A DNA stretch of 20,602 nucleotides from JBKJTP01 sp046590195 (GCA_046590195.1 JBKJTP010000091.1:1-20602), one strand, 5' to 3'. Numbered from the stretch's first letter, positions 1 to 6,698 are shown. Program-made: numbers and translations. Notes: a model not told the origin generated them from the sequence alone.

Positions 1-556
1 GATTGCTATTAGGGCTATTCGATACCAAGTAACCGGTGGCAGGATCGGCCATCGTGAGCCAGTTCAAACCCCAAGGCTTGGGATTCAGGATGATTGGAAT
101 TCTGGTCCATGTCGCTCCTGCATCATCGGATCGTAGGAGGTACGGTAGTAGGCTCCCGAAGAAACCTTGGTCTGGATCGTCTTTAGGACGGTCAGACGCG
201 AGCACAAGTACGAGATCCTTTGTCGGCCTTGCAATGGAGTGATACCAGCGGGTGATCCAATCACCTTCTCCCGGCAGCATATTTTCGTTCAGATTGAGAT
301 TGCGATCCTTCAACGCAACTCTCCAAGTAAGTCCGCCATCGTCTGAGAGATGAACTCTGTTCGATGAGTCTAATCCCGACTCACTGCTCACAACCCCGAT
401 GAACTTTGGGCTTCCCTTTGATAGACCATTCAATACGGGCTCACTAAAACTGCCGTTCGCTATGAAGCGCCATTCGGGGACAAGATCGACTTGAGCGTGC
501 GACGAAGAAGCGACGAAAGCGAATATGAGCGAGTATAAGGAGACGAGTTTGAGCAT
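1..556 (-). CDS. Secreted Asp-box (BNR) beta-propeller protein, partial
   Basis: The reading frame is open from an ATG at 554-556 to the left edge, so only the first 185 residues are present. Residues 1-21 form a signal peptide (MLKLVSLYSLIFAF..., small residues, ending near SHAQ). Two Asp-box motifs of the form S-x-D-x-G-x-T-W are visible: SDDGGLTW at residues 71-78 and SDDAGATW at 143-150. Asp boxes mark the turns of sialidase/BNR and photosystem-stability-factor-like beta-propellers, which are usually extracytoplasmic. The substrate cannot be told, and the catalytic arginines of true sialidases are not identifiable in this piece. In Bacteroidota-type bacteria such proteins often end in a secretion-sorting domain, but that part lies outside the window. 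The spacing of the two boxes (about 72 residues) is larger than a single minimal blade repeat. Confidence 0.85.
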   Translation of the reverse strand, partial: MLKLVSLYSLIFAFVASSSHAQVDLVPEWRFIANGSFSEPVLNGLSKGSPKFIGVVSSESGLDSSNRVHLSDDGGLTWRVALKDRNLNLNENMLPGEGDWITRWYHSIARPTKDLVLVLASDRPKDDPDQGFFGSLLPYLLRSDDAGATWTRIPIILNPKPWGLNWLTMADPATGYLVSNSPNSN

Positions 557-894
557 TCAAGTTACAAGTAGTTGTCGTGAGATTGTACGAATTAACACCT
601 GCCTATTGTCAGAGTTACATGCCAGCAAAATAATAACTGAACAAGGTACCTTACTTCCAGCCACATTAACGCCTTGCCGATTAATGATTCAAGGGTGCCG
701 TTCATGGTGAAGAGTGTAAGTCAGCTAGAACGATGGGCTTAAACCGCAGTCATATTGTGGTCGTTGAACCGCGCGAATTGGTGGTACATCAAGAGATAGG
801 ATGTACTTAATCTGAGGGGTTAACGACTGTTTCTGCCCTCTCAACTCTGATCGACGCAGGGTAAAGGCCAAAAGCGGGAAAGGTCAGTCTGAAT

Positions 895-932
895 TACACC
901 ACGACTTCATGCACAATCGTGTCAGTGGTGTA
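895..932. repeat. Imperfect inverted repeat
   Basis: The left arm TACACCACGAC (895-905) is complementary to GTC-A-GTGGTGTA (921-932) with one extra base, around a 15-nt loop. It has no U-tract, so it is not a classical terminator. It may be a folded RNA element or a protein-binding site; its function is unknown. Confidence 0.45.
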
Positions 933-943
933 CAGCGAAGTTA

Positions 944-960
944 AGATTCATTGTGAATCT
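944..960. repeat. Perfect 7-bp inverted repeat with 3-nt loop
   Basis: AGATTCA (944-950), TTG, TGAATCT (954-960). It lies just 3-prime of the longer imperfect inverted repeat at 895-932 and is followed by a purine-rich stretch (AGGAGAGG) resembling a ribosome binding site but with no good start codon at the proper distance. Function unknown; it could be a palindromic operator. Confidence 0.4.
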
Positions 961-1098
961 AGGAGAGGCGCATTGTCAGACGGGCTAACAAAGGTAGTAT
1001 GTCGAGTGGACGGAATATAGAGGTGAGAATCATGATCATGCGATCTGAGAATCAAGTTATTCTAGGTGACAGAACCAATCATCGGTACTATTGTGTCA

Positions 1099-1251
1099 AT
1101 GAGGACCATGTTAATCTGTATATTAGGATCGCTTATAGGACTTACCTTATCTCTATTGATCAGTACATCGTCTTCTTTTACTACTCCAACACTCTTATGT
1201 CATCATTCCCTTCATTGCATTCACTTGTTTGGAGGGCTTGTTACTACATGA
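1099..1251 (+). CDS. Possible small one-helix membrane peptide (doubtful)
   Basis: A 50-codon frame starting with MRTMLICILG and continuing with a strongly hydrophobic stretch of about 19 residues, then a Ser/Thr-rich and His/Cys-containing tail (CHHSLHCIH). It has no visible Shine-Dalgarno sequence and overlaps another open frame of similar length. It is immediately followed by a good ribosome-binding sequence and the leader ORF of the HNH-like gene, so a small membrane peptide in the same transcript is possible. Chance is an equally good explanation in this AT-richer stretch. Confidence 0.15.
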   Translation: MRTMLICILGSLIGLTLSLLISTSSSFTTPTLLCHHSLHCIHLFGGLVTT

Positions 1252-1267
1252 AGAGGTAAGGTGAACT

Positions 1268-1291
1268 ATGCCCTCAAGTTGTTATGAATAA
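1268..1291 (+). other. Seven-codon leader ORF overlapping the HNH-like gene start
   Basis: ATG at 1268 is preceded by AGGTAAGGTG (about 1253-1262), the best ribosome-binding sequence in this part of the window. The frame encodes MPSSCYE and stops with TAA at 1289-1291, eight bases into the HNH-like gene whose ATG begins at 1284. The same binding site is too far (about 22 nt) to serve the HNH start directly, so translation of the short ORF followed by re-initiation is a plausible arrangement. This is inferred only from spacing. Confidence 0.3.
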
Positions 1292-1973
1292 GAAAAAGCA
1301 CGAAGAATATCTAAAATCATCACACTGGCAACACTTTAGGATTGGGTTGTTGAAAACGGCAAAAGGTTGTCATGTCTGCCCGGCAAACCTAGACCTGCTT
1401 GTTGCACACAAATGGTACAGGCGACCCAAAGACAAGAAGAGTGTATACTATTCCGAGAAACGATCAGACGTGGTGGTGCTCTGTCGTAGTTGTCATGATC
1501 AGATAAGGGAGTGGAAGCTATTCTCAGTCCTCAACCGGAATAAGATACTTAATCTTGATCAGCTAGAGAGGGCAGTCGAAAAGTCAAAGGCTCTACGAGC
1601 TAAGCAGACGTCTGCACAAGAACCGTCAATTCTGGAAGTATTCAAGAAACGATGTCGTGCCGCAGGAATTCATTGGCTCTCCGAATCATCCCTGAAGCAG
1701 AGGGTTCTACGTAGCAAAAAGAATACATTTGAGAAGCTAGCTAAGAATCTTCGAGGGAGGAATTTCCAGATCGCCTTAGTCCAGAGTCAGCAACGGACAA
1801 GAGATGGGCTCTTGCTTCTGGAATTAATGCCTATTGGGTCCAAGACGTATGACGAGATGTCCAGCACGGTCTGCAAGCTACTTAGAGACATTGCGATGCC
1901 GTTTCGGGTAATTGATTATCGACACGTCGCCATTGGTGAGAAACTATGTGTTAATCCCGTGTTTACTTCATAA
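1284..1973 (+). CDS. HNH-like endonuclease domain protein with unknown C-terminal region
   Basis: 229 residues. The N-terminal third resembles small Cys4-zinc HNH nucleases: EEYLKSSHWQHFR at residues 7-19, C29-x2-C32, a central A41-H42, and C67-x2-C70 followed at once by H71. In the family the four cysteines hold a structural zinc, the central His is the general base and the residue before it (usually His or Asp) plus the final His bind the catalytic metal. Here the residue before H42 is alanine, so metal binding could be altered. Residues about 95-229 are rich in Lys/Arg and match no family I recognise; they may bind nucleic acid. The start is ATG 1284, with a better ribosome-binding sequence placed for an upstream leader ORF. 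It stands alone, with no recognisable methylase or phage gene nearby. Nuclease fold likely, role unknown. Confidence 0.75.
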   Translation: MNKKKHEEYLKSSHWQHFRIGLLKTAKGCHVCPANLDLLVAHKWYRRPKDKKSVYYSEKRSDVVVLCRSCHDQIREWKLFSVLNRNKILNLDQLERAVEKSKALRAKQTSAQEPSILEVFKKRCRAAGIHWLSESSLKQRVLRSKKNTFEKLAKNLRGRNFQIALVQSQQRTRDGLLLLELMPIGSKTYDEMSSTVCKLLRDIAMPFRVIDYRHVAIGEKLCVNPVFTS

Positions 1974-2088
1974 AACCTTGCCCGGTGCCTTAAAGAACCT
2001 TACAGGCGCGACTCTATTTAATAGATAAGCGAGGCTATGATAGCGTTTAATGATCAGCAACTAGTAATCAAACCCAATATCGTTACCT

Positions 2089-2400
2089 GTGGACCGCAAA
2101 GACATAAATCCAGAAAGCATGTTATCTGAGTCGGCGACATTCCGCCCGGTTGGAGAATCGCATACTGCCATTATTGAAGTTATCGAACCGATGGCACAAT
2201 TGGTCGGTGAGGATAAATTAAATCATGCCGTTGCCCCAATGGTACATAATCTCTCGGTCGATATTACACCTGATGACAAAATTCGTTTTGCAGTGACGTT
2301 TGACTACCTCGGTACAGATGAGAGTTGGTCACCAATTGAGATTCCAAGGAAGCAGGTTCAGGAGCTATTTGAGTGGCTCAAACAGCATGGTGCTTTTTAG
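2089..2400 (+). CDS. Small acidic hypothetical protein
   Basis: About 103 residues if translation starts at GTG 2089; an alternative ATG lies at 2119, giving 93 residues. Neither has a strong Shine-Dalgarno sequence. The protein is acidic, without signal peptide or membrane segment, and alternates predicted beta-strand-like stretches (TAIIEVIEP, SVDITPDDKIRFAVTFDYLG) with a C-terminal amphipathic helix (KQVQELFEWLKQHG). I recognise no family. The reading frame is well formed and followed closely by another small gene, so a two-gene unit is likely. Size and acidity would fit an immunity or antitoxin-like protein, but nothing in the sequence proves that. Confidence 0.55.
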   Translation: MDRKDINPESMLSESATFRPVGESHTAIIEVIEPMAQLVGEDKLNHAVAPMVHNLSVDITPDDKIRFAVTFDYLGTDESWSPIEIPRKQVQELFEWLKQHGAF

Positions 2401-2459
2401 TCAATCTTTTCAGTAAGGATGACAGAAGTCTCGGTTTTCTGCACAATTATTGCGCTCCG

Positions 2460-2681
2460 ATGTTCACTCTCATTATTGATCTCAAAACGAGCAAGAGTGC
2501 AGTCGCCTCAGAACTACAATGTGAGGGGCTGCAAGAAGCTTTGGATGCCTATTGGCAAGTTTGGAAGGACGCTATGGAGGGTGCGAGCCGATATGTCTCC
2601 CATTCTTATGTCACTGACCAATCTGGCTTAGAGGTCTGGACATTTCCAGAAGGTGATGATAAGCTAGCGCGACTCAGATAG
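2460..2681 (+). CDS. Small hypothetical protein
   Basis: 73 residues beginning MFTLIIDLKTS. The open frame extends upstream to an ATG at 2373 that would overlap the preceding gene by 28 bp; the downstream ATG at 2460 is preferred because the added residues look random and the overlap disappears. The protein has a short beta-strand (FTLIIDL), a long helix (residues about 19-40, LQEALDAYWQVWKDAMEG) and a second strand region (SGLEVWTFP), suggesting a small alpha/beta fold. No family recognised. It is probably cotranscribed with the acidic gene ending at 2400, and the strong terminator at 2884-2917 would end the transcript. Confidence 0.5.
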   Translation: MFTLIIDLKTSKSAVASELQCEGLQEALDAYWQVWKDAMEGASRYVSHSYVTDQSGLEVWTFPEGDDKLARLR

Positions 2682-2883
2682 TAAAGTGGTTGCTACTCAG
2701 GTCTACCATAGTGTTGCTGGTCGATCTCCGCTGTCCACATTGTGTCCAGAACACCGGTAAAGTCAGGGAGGTCTAAGTAGATGTCTCATCATCATAACCG
2801 ATGAATTTCTGCCATTCTGGGGAAAGCTTAGGGGTCGAAACTTGTTGCGAACAAATCCCTCCCTCGCTACAAAAAAGCGTAGA

Positions 2884-2917
2884 CCCCGAAAGTAGACTTT
2901 CGGGGTTTTCTTTTTTA
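2884..2917 (+). terminator. Rho-independent terminator
   Basis: CCCCGAAAG (2884-2892), loop TAGA, CTTTCGGGG (2897-2905), a perfect 9-bp stem followed by TTTTCTTTTTT. An A-run precedes the stem, so it could work in both directions. It separates the accessory-looking left segment from the DUF4184 gene that starts 19 bp further on. Confidence 0.9.
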
Positions 2918-2935
2918 TTACTCTAGGTCTCATCA

Positions 2936-3694
2936 GTGCCATTCACCATCTCTCACACGATCACTGCATTCCCGATCAAGCGCTTCTTTCCGCGCTTGCC
3001 GCTCGATGCGTTGATGATCGGCGCGACAGGGCCTGATCTCGAATACCTCTACAACCTCCGAGTACACGGGAAGTACTGGCATACGCTCGAAGGCCTTCTG
3101 ATCGGAGCAGTGCCGGTGTGCCTCGTGCTCGTCTTCCTGTGGCGCAAAGCTGTTTATCAAGCGCTGCTCTCATTGCTTCCGAATCTTCGTGAAACAGGCA
3201 AAGTCCCTTCGCGTCTAAATGCTCCGATAGGATACACTATCATCGCTGTCATCATCGGAGGGTTGACACATCTTGTGTGGGATTCCTTCACACATTTCGA
3301 TGGCTGGGGTGTTCAACTGTTGCCACATCTACTTGTGCCGTTCGTTGGGATGCGGCCGGTTTATGTCTGGCTGCAGGATCTGAGTTCACTGGCTGGTGTG
3401 ATCGTTCTCACGATGAAGATGCGCGAAGTCTGGACGATGCATCGGTCTTCACTGACTGCCATTGATCGGAAGCGGCTATTTGGTCTTGTAGCGATCGTCT
3501 CATCACTCAGCATGATTGGTGGTGCGGTCAACGCCGTTCGATGGCATGATGAGCGGATGGGGATCGTGCTTGGGCAGTTCGCGATCGGAGGCATGGCTGC
3601 ATTCGTCGTGATCTGCGCGTTTCTTAGTGCGATGATACTCACAGTCCGATGGTGGATCTACCGAAGACGGATCACATCAAATGAAGTTGCTTAG
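2936..3694 (+). CDS. DUF4184 family membrane protein
   Basis: 252 residues with a GTG start at 2936; the next residues PFTISHTITAFPIKRFFPRLPLDALMIG match the characteristic N-terminus of the DUF4184 family (MPFT.SH..A..P..R..PL.AL.IG...PD.EY). The family motif GPDLEY follows at about residues 32-37 and HTLEGL at 49-54. Several hydrophobic segments are visible (about residues 55-68, 96-110, 140-155, 174-190, 200-225), so it is an integral membrane protein. The conserved His and Asp residues (SH, PD, HT, HLVWDS..H at about 105-113) resemble those of metal-dependent hydrolases embedded in membranes, but no activity has been assigned to the family to my knowledge. The next gene starts 6 bp downstream, so the two form an operon. 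Confidence 0.85.
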   Translation: MPFTISHTITAFPIKRFFPRLPLDALMIGATGPDLEYLYNLRVHGKYWHTLEGLLIGAVPVCLVLVFLWRKAVYQALLSLLPNLRETGKVPSRLNAPIGYTIIAVIIGGLTHLVWDSFTHFDGWGVQLLPHLLVPFVGMRPVYVWLQDLSSLAGVIVLTMKMREVWTMHRSSLTAIDRKRLFGLVAIVSSLSMIGGAVNAVRWHDERMGIVLGQFAIGGMAAFVVICAFLSAMILTVRWWIYRRRITSNEVA

Positions 3695-3700
3695 TAACAG

Positions 3701-4006
3701 ATGGTTGACGCATTAACGCACTCTCGCCTAACGCAGATCGATCGCATTGGGTCGATCGAATCGATCTCGCTGCTCATTCTGCTGCTCATCGCTATGCCGA
3801 TGAAGTATATCTGGGGTGACCCGCGTCTGGTGCGCTGGGTCGGGATGATCCATGGCGTCCTCTTCATGGCGTATGTCGCGATCGTCGTTCGAGCACATGC
3901 GGAAACACGATGGAAGATGAGCTACACGTTTTGGGGCGTCATGTCTTCATTCATTCCGTTCGGCCCGGCAATTTTCGTGAAGCGGATGCGGCAGCACGCT
4001 CGATAG
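3701..4006 (+). CDS. DUF3817 domain membrane protein
   Basis: 101 residues. The pattern RIGSIESISLLILLLIAMPMKYIWGDPRLVR followed by VGMIHGVLFMAYV is the hallmark of DUF3817, a small integral membrane family with E at the first helix and the MxHG motif in the second. Three hydrophobic helices are visible (about residues 22-38, 46-65, 76-92), with a basic C-terminus. It begins 6 bp after the DUF4184 gene, with which it is probably cotranscribed, and its stop is 3 bp from the stop of the convergent glutathionylspermidine-synthase-like gene, with no terminator hairpin between them. Function of the family is not known; membrane location is secure. Confidence 0.85.
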   Translation: MVDALTHSRLTQIDRIGSIESISLLILLLIAMPMKYIWGDPRLVRWVGMIHGVLFMAYVAIVVRAHAETRWKMSYTFWGVMSSFIPFGPAIFVKRMRQHAR

Positions 4007-4009
4007 AAT

Positions 4010-5155
4010 CTATTCGATGTAGTGCGGCACGAACCGGCTCTTGTTCGTCGTGATGAGGCTATCGCCTTCACGGATGCCGATGCCTGCGGGCTCCTGCCCG
4101 ATGATCCACGATCCGATAACGGGGAAGTTGCCGCCATGCGCAGGAAGCGGTGAGAACTGCTGATAGATCACGCCTTCCTTGCCGTAGTCCCCGCCGGTGA
4201 TCTCAGTGTTGCCCCCAGCTATGATCTTGATGTTCGCGCCTTCGCGTGAGAGCAGCGGCTTGATCACGCAGTTATCAGCGATCGACTTCTTTCGCGGATC
4301 GTCCTCGAAGAACGCTGGCAGCAGGTAAGGATTATCAGGGAACATCTGCCATAGCACTGGCAACAGCCCCTTATTACTCAGTAGCATCTTATACGGTGGC
4401 TCGATCCAATATGCGTCGTTCTTCGGATCGAGGAGATTGCCAGCAAATTCTTCGTTCGCTAACCACTCCCATGGATAGAGCTTAAAGAGATTGACGATCA
4501 ATCGATCTTCATCATCGACCCACTCCGAGTTCTTCGCATCCCATCCAAGTTCTGCGATGTCGATGAATGCAGTCTCGTGACCGGCTTGCTCCGCAGTGTC
4601 TCGAAGGTATTGCGTCGTGATCGCATCTTCGACCGAACCTTGAATCGCAGTGAAGTGAATGCCGCCTTTTTTTAAATAGGGACGCAGATACCTCCAGTAC
4701 TCGATTAGCTTTTCATGTATCGAGTTGAACTGATCTTTGTTGGCATCGTGATCTTGCAGCCAATACCATTGGATGACACCGGCTTCAAGCAAACTCGTCG
4801 GCGTATCAGCATTGTACTCCAGCATCTTCGGTGCTGAAATACCATCATACGCAAAATCGAATCTGCCGTAGATCGATGGCCATTCTTCCTCCCATGAGCG
4901 CTCGATGATCGGTATGAAGCGTGGGTCGATCGCAAGCTTGGAGTAGAGCTTCCTATCGATGATGTATTGCGCGGCTTGCAAGCACATCTGATGCAATTCA
5001 GCTGTGGCTTTCTCGAGCTGAAGCACTTCATTCATACGCAGCGCGTAGCAGGCGCGCTCGTCCCAATAGATCGCGTCGAGGCTATGGTAAAGGAAGCCGA
5101 GTTGCTCGACCTTCTGCACCCAATCAGTGCGAGGAGTGATGGAAAGACGTCTCAA
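4010..5155 (-). CDS. Glutathionylspermidine synthase-like ATP-grasp protein (YgiC type)
   Basis: 381 residues, close to the usual 385 of YgiC/YjfC. The fold is ATP-grasp, related to the synthetase half of E. coli glutathionylspermidine synthase, which joins spermidine to the glycine carboxylate of glutathione. Family signatures are present in order: WDERACYAL (31-39), LEYNADTPTSLLE (112-124), VIKPLLSREGANI (297-309) with the ATP-binding lysine K299, and the C-terminal GIREGDSLIT...SRFVPH (360-378). The amidase half of the full E. coli enzyme is absent, as in all YgiC-type proteins, so the true acceptor substrate is unknown. It is the last gene of a minus-strand cluster, 30 bp after an MGMT-like gene and downstream of a YgiB-like lipoprotein, the same partner seen in enterobacterial ygiBC. 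Cytoplasmic ligase activity is inferred from family. Confidence 0.88.
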   Translation of the reverse strand: MRRLSITPRTDWVQKVEQLGFLYHSLDAIYWDERACYALRMNEVLQLEKATAELHQMCLQAAQYIIDRKLYSKLAIDPRFIPIIERSWEEEWPSIYGRFDFAYDGISAPKMLEYNADTPTSLLEAGVIQWYWLQDHDANKDQFNSIHEKLIEYWRYLRPYLKKGGIHFTAIQGSVEDAITTQYLRDTAEQAGHETAFIDIAELGWDAKNSEWVDDEDRLIVNLFKLYPWEWLANEEFAGNLLDPKNDAYWIEPPYKMLLSNKGLLPVLWQMFPDNPYLLPAFFEDDPRKKSIADNCVIKPLLSREGANIKIIAGGNTEITGGDYGKEGVIYQQFSPLPAHGGNFPVIGSWIIGQEPAGIGIREGDSLITTNKSRFVPHYIE

Positions 5156-5185
5156 AGGGTGTGGACCATACTGAACGTGGAGAAG

Positions 5186-5641
5186 CTAAGCGGAAAGTGG
5201 TGAGGGCTGCGCGACTGGCTGTATCGCGGGGAGGCCTTCCGCGGCACGGCGCTCGATCAAGAACTTCGGATCAAATGAGAGCCTGCGTGTCTGTGGTGAC
5301 TTCATATCGATCATTCGCCAGAACGGCGCGATCTCATCAATGGACCTTCCTGCTTCATGCTGCTCATAAGCATTTTCCGCAACGATGCGGACGAAGATGC
5401 CTGTGGTAACAGGGCAGGTGTTATCGGACTTGTATTCAGCAGCCAGGTCTCTGCGCATCTTCATGATCGGCGTGTGTACACCGTAAGGAAGCTGGCGGAT
5501 ATACTCCTCAGCGATCGTAGGAGTCGCGATGAGCACTGTGCTTCCAAGCGGAATGTCGGCATACTTGCGATCGGATACCTCGACCCTGGCAGACGTATGC
5601 GGGTTCATCTTCTGAGCCCACGTCTTCTTGATATAAGGCAT
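5186..5641 (-). CDS. MGMT/ATL-like DNA-binding domain protein without alkyl-acceptor Cys
   Basis: 151 residues. Residues 31-111 follow the pattern of a small MGMT-related family: GSTVLIATP, a helix (AEEYIRQLPYG), a second helix (KMRRDLAAEY), CPVTTGIFVRIVAE (76-89) and PFWRMI (106-111). In O6-methylguanine methyltransferases the equivalent of the last motif is PCHRV with the alkyl-accepting cysteine; here F-W replaces C-H, so the protein cannot accept alkyl groups in the usual way. Alkyltransferase-like (ATL) proteins similarly lack the Cys and only bind damaged DNA. Whether this family binds DNA is unproven. The C-terminal 20 residues are Pro/Ala-rich and probably disordered. It sits between the YgiB-like and YgiC-like genes with 67-bp and 30-bp gaps, so the genes are likely cotranscribed. 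Confidence 0.65.
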   Translation of the reverse strand: MPYIKKTWAQKMNPHTSARVEVSDRKYADIPLGSTVLIATPTIAEEYIRQLPYGVHTPIMKMRRDLAAEYKSDNTCPVTTGIFVRIVAENAYEQHEAGRSIDEIAPFWRMIDMKSPQTRRLSFDPKFLIERRAAEGLPAIQPVAQPSPLSA

Positions 5642-5708
5642 TGGTTGATCTGCTAAAGTAATACAAAAACCTGGCGCGAGCGAGCTTAAGAGGGATTAAA
5701 GCTTGTGC

Positions 5709-6068
5709 TCAAGAACGGGCGCTGGCGCTATATCCCATGCGGCCGAATCCGCCGCGAGAGACTGCGCTCGAGTACCCGCTCGTCGCTGGAGTGGTTCGTG
5801 TGAAATACCGAGGCTGCGAACGATAGAAGTTGCTGCCGCCCATCGCGCCATAGCCATAACCATTGAACATGCGGCTCACCAAAAACCAGGTGAGTAATCC
5901 ACTGCCATAGTTTGAGTAGACCATGCCCGGCTCATTGGCCTTTCCGGCGTACGAGTACTCTGAATAGGGGTCGTTAGCAGGTAACTCCTTCTTCTCAGGC
6001 GCGCAGGAGGATGCTGCGACAGCAATGCCTGAAAGGATGGTCAACGTGATCTGCTTGCTCTTCTTCAC
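5709..6068 (-). CDS. Compact YgiB-like (DUF1190-like) Gly/Tyr/Arg-rich lipoprotein
   Basis: 119 residues. Residues 1-21 are a basic-plus-hydrophobic signal sequence (MKKSKQITLTILSGIAVAASS) and C22 fits a lipobox (A-S-S-C), so the protein is probably a lipoprotein. The middle holds a single hydrophobic patch WFLVSRMFNGYGYG (61-74), and the tail is rich in Ser/Thr/Tyr/Gly/Arg and ends with SRGGFGRMGYSASARS. E. coli YgiB (DUF1190), encoded next to the YgiC ligase, has the same order: lipoprotein signal, a hydrophobic M/G-rich patch, and a tail with the RGGFG motif. The homology is my reading of motif order; the protein is only about half the length of YgiB and lacks its Cys-containing middle. 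The genomic link to a YgiC-type ligase strengthens the call. Confidence 0.6.
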   Translation of the reverse strand: MKKSKQITLTILSGIAVAASSCAPEKKELPANDPYSEYSYAGKANEPGMVYSNYGSGLLTWFLVSRMFNGYGYGAMGGSNFYRSQPRYFTRTTPATSGYSSAVSRGGFGRMGYSASARS

Positions 6069-6127
6069 TTCGTTCTTCTACTAAACTTCGTTACTTCTAA
6101 TCTCTGGGCTTTTTGATCGCTACGCGT

Positions 6128-6475
6128 CTAGTTCTTCAAGGAGTCGACCTTGAACAGCATGTTATACTGTATTGGGACCGTCTGCTGCGAGCTCTTGCCA
6201 TTTTCATCTTCGATCGACACGCTCTCCATCCCGAGGTCGGGGAGGGTGTCACGCAGCGTATCTACGCCGATGAGCTGGCCCTTATGATAGAGGCTCTTGT
6301 GCAGGTGTACAACGAACCGGCCATCGCCGAGCCGTACTGTCTTAGCGACAAGCTCGATGGCATTCTGCTTCACGATCTGCACATTGGTGACCTGCTTTGG
6401 CTTGTCTTCAGCGCAACCTGAAAGCAGTATGAGGGCGGCGAAAGCAGAGAAAAAGGGGAGAAAGCAATTCTTCAT
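6128..6475 (-). CDS. Small lipoprotein of unknown function
   Basis: 115 residues from ATG 6473-6475: MKNCFLPFFSAFAALILLSGC is a textbook lipoprotein signal with lipobox L-S-G-C. An upstream in-frame ATG at 6514 would add 13 residues in front of the signal and is disfavoured. The mature part (about 95 residues) contains alternating hydrophobic patterns typical of beta-rich periplasmic domains (VTNVQIVKQNAIELVAKTV, GRFVVHLHKSLYHKG) and polar loops, with no recognised family. It is the first gene of the minus-strand cluster leading to the YgiB-like, MGMT-like and YgiC-like genes, separated from the next by 59 bp. It could be a surface partner of the YgiB-like lipoprotein, but that is only context. 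Confidence 0.7.
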   Translation of the reverse strand: MKNCFLPFFSAFAALILLSGCAEDKPKQVTNVQIVKQNAIELVAKTVRLGDGRFVVHLHKSLYHKGQLIGVDTLRDTLPDLGMESVSIEDENGKSSQQTVPIQYNMLFKVDSLKN

Positions 6476-6525
6476 AGCAGGGGTACTACCCGTATTGTGG
6501 GGTAAATGTTTCATTTCTGGCCATT

Positions 6526-6551
6526 GAGGGTGCCCAGAGGGTGGCCAGAGG
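6526..6551. repeat. Short 11-bp direct repeat
   Basis: GAGGGTGCCCA (6526-6536) and GAGGGTGGCCA (6537-6547), followed by a partial third copy GAGG. It lies in the divergent spacer between the lipoprotein gene and the histidine kinase gene and could be a binding site or simple slippage product. Confidence 0.4.
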
Positions 6552-6591
6552 GGAAAGTTAATGAAAAGAAGTGTCTAAATCCAGTGTCGTC

Positions 6592-6612
6592 GCAAATTTG
6601 TACATAATTTGC
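6592..6612. promoter_or_regulatory. 21-bp inverted repeat upstream of the histidine kinase
   Basis: GCAAATT (6592-6598), spacer TGTACAT, AATTTGC (6606-6612). The arms are perfect over 7 bp and the spacer is itself nearly palindromic. It lies in the divergent spacer between the lipoprotein gene and the kinase, 87 bp before the preferred kinase start codon. This is the form of a dimeric transcription-factor operator; the binding protein is unknown. The AT-rich stretch could also contain promoter elements, so its true role is undecided. Confidence 0.45.
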
Positions 6613-6698
6613 ATACCGGTGAAGCTTGTCTAATACTTGTTCAAGCTTCGACCTTTCCTAAGAACCTCTTTTTCCCTAGGCCCGAATCACACACGGCC

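Larger units (their letters stand above)
557..1267. other. Gene-poor interval with small inverted repeats
   Basis: About 700 bp between the beta-propeller start and the HNH-like gene. Open frames here are short, overlap each other in different frames and have no homologue I recognise. Two small inverted repeats occur near 895-960 and one weak hydrophobic ORF at 1099-1251. The base composition is more AT-rich and has fewer GATC tetranucleotides than the main gene clusters to the right. It may be the remains of decayed genes or the regulatory flank of an acquired segment; the sequence alone does not decide. Confidence 0.5.

Noticed and set aside
999..1259. 86-codon open frame in the gene-poor interval
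   Set aside because: It overlaps the hydrophobic frame at 1066-1251 in another phase, has no ribosome-binding sequence, and its composition (Tyr/Ile/Arg-rich without pattern) looks like chance.
2373..2459. Upstream extension of the small gene that ends at 2681
   Set aside because: It would overlap the preceding gene by 28 bp and the added residues show no conserved character; ATG 2460 is preferred.
6609..6698. Upstream extension of the histidine kinase
   Set aside because: Its first codons lie within the right arm of the inverted repeat, and the 30 residues are unrelated to the receiver-like start that begins cleanly at ATG 6699.
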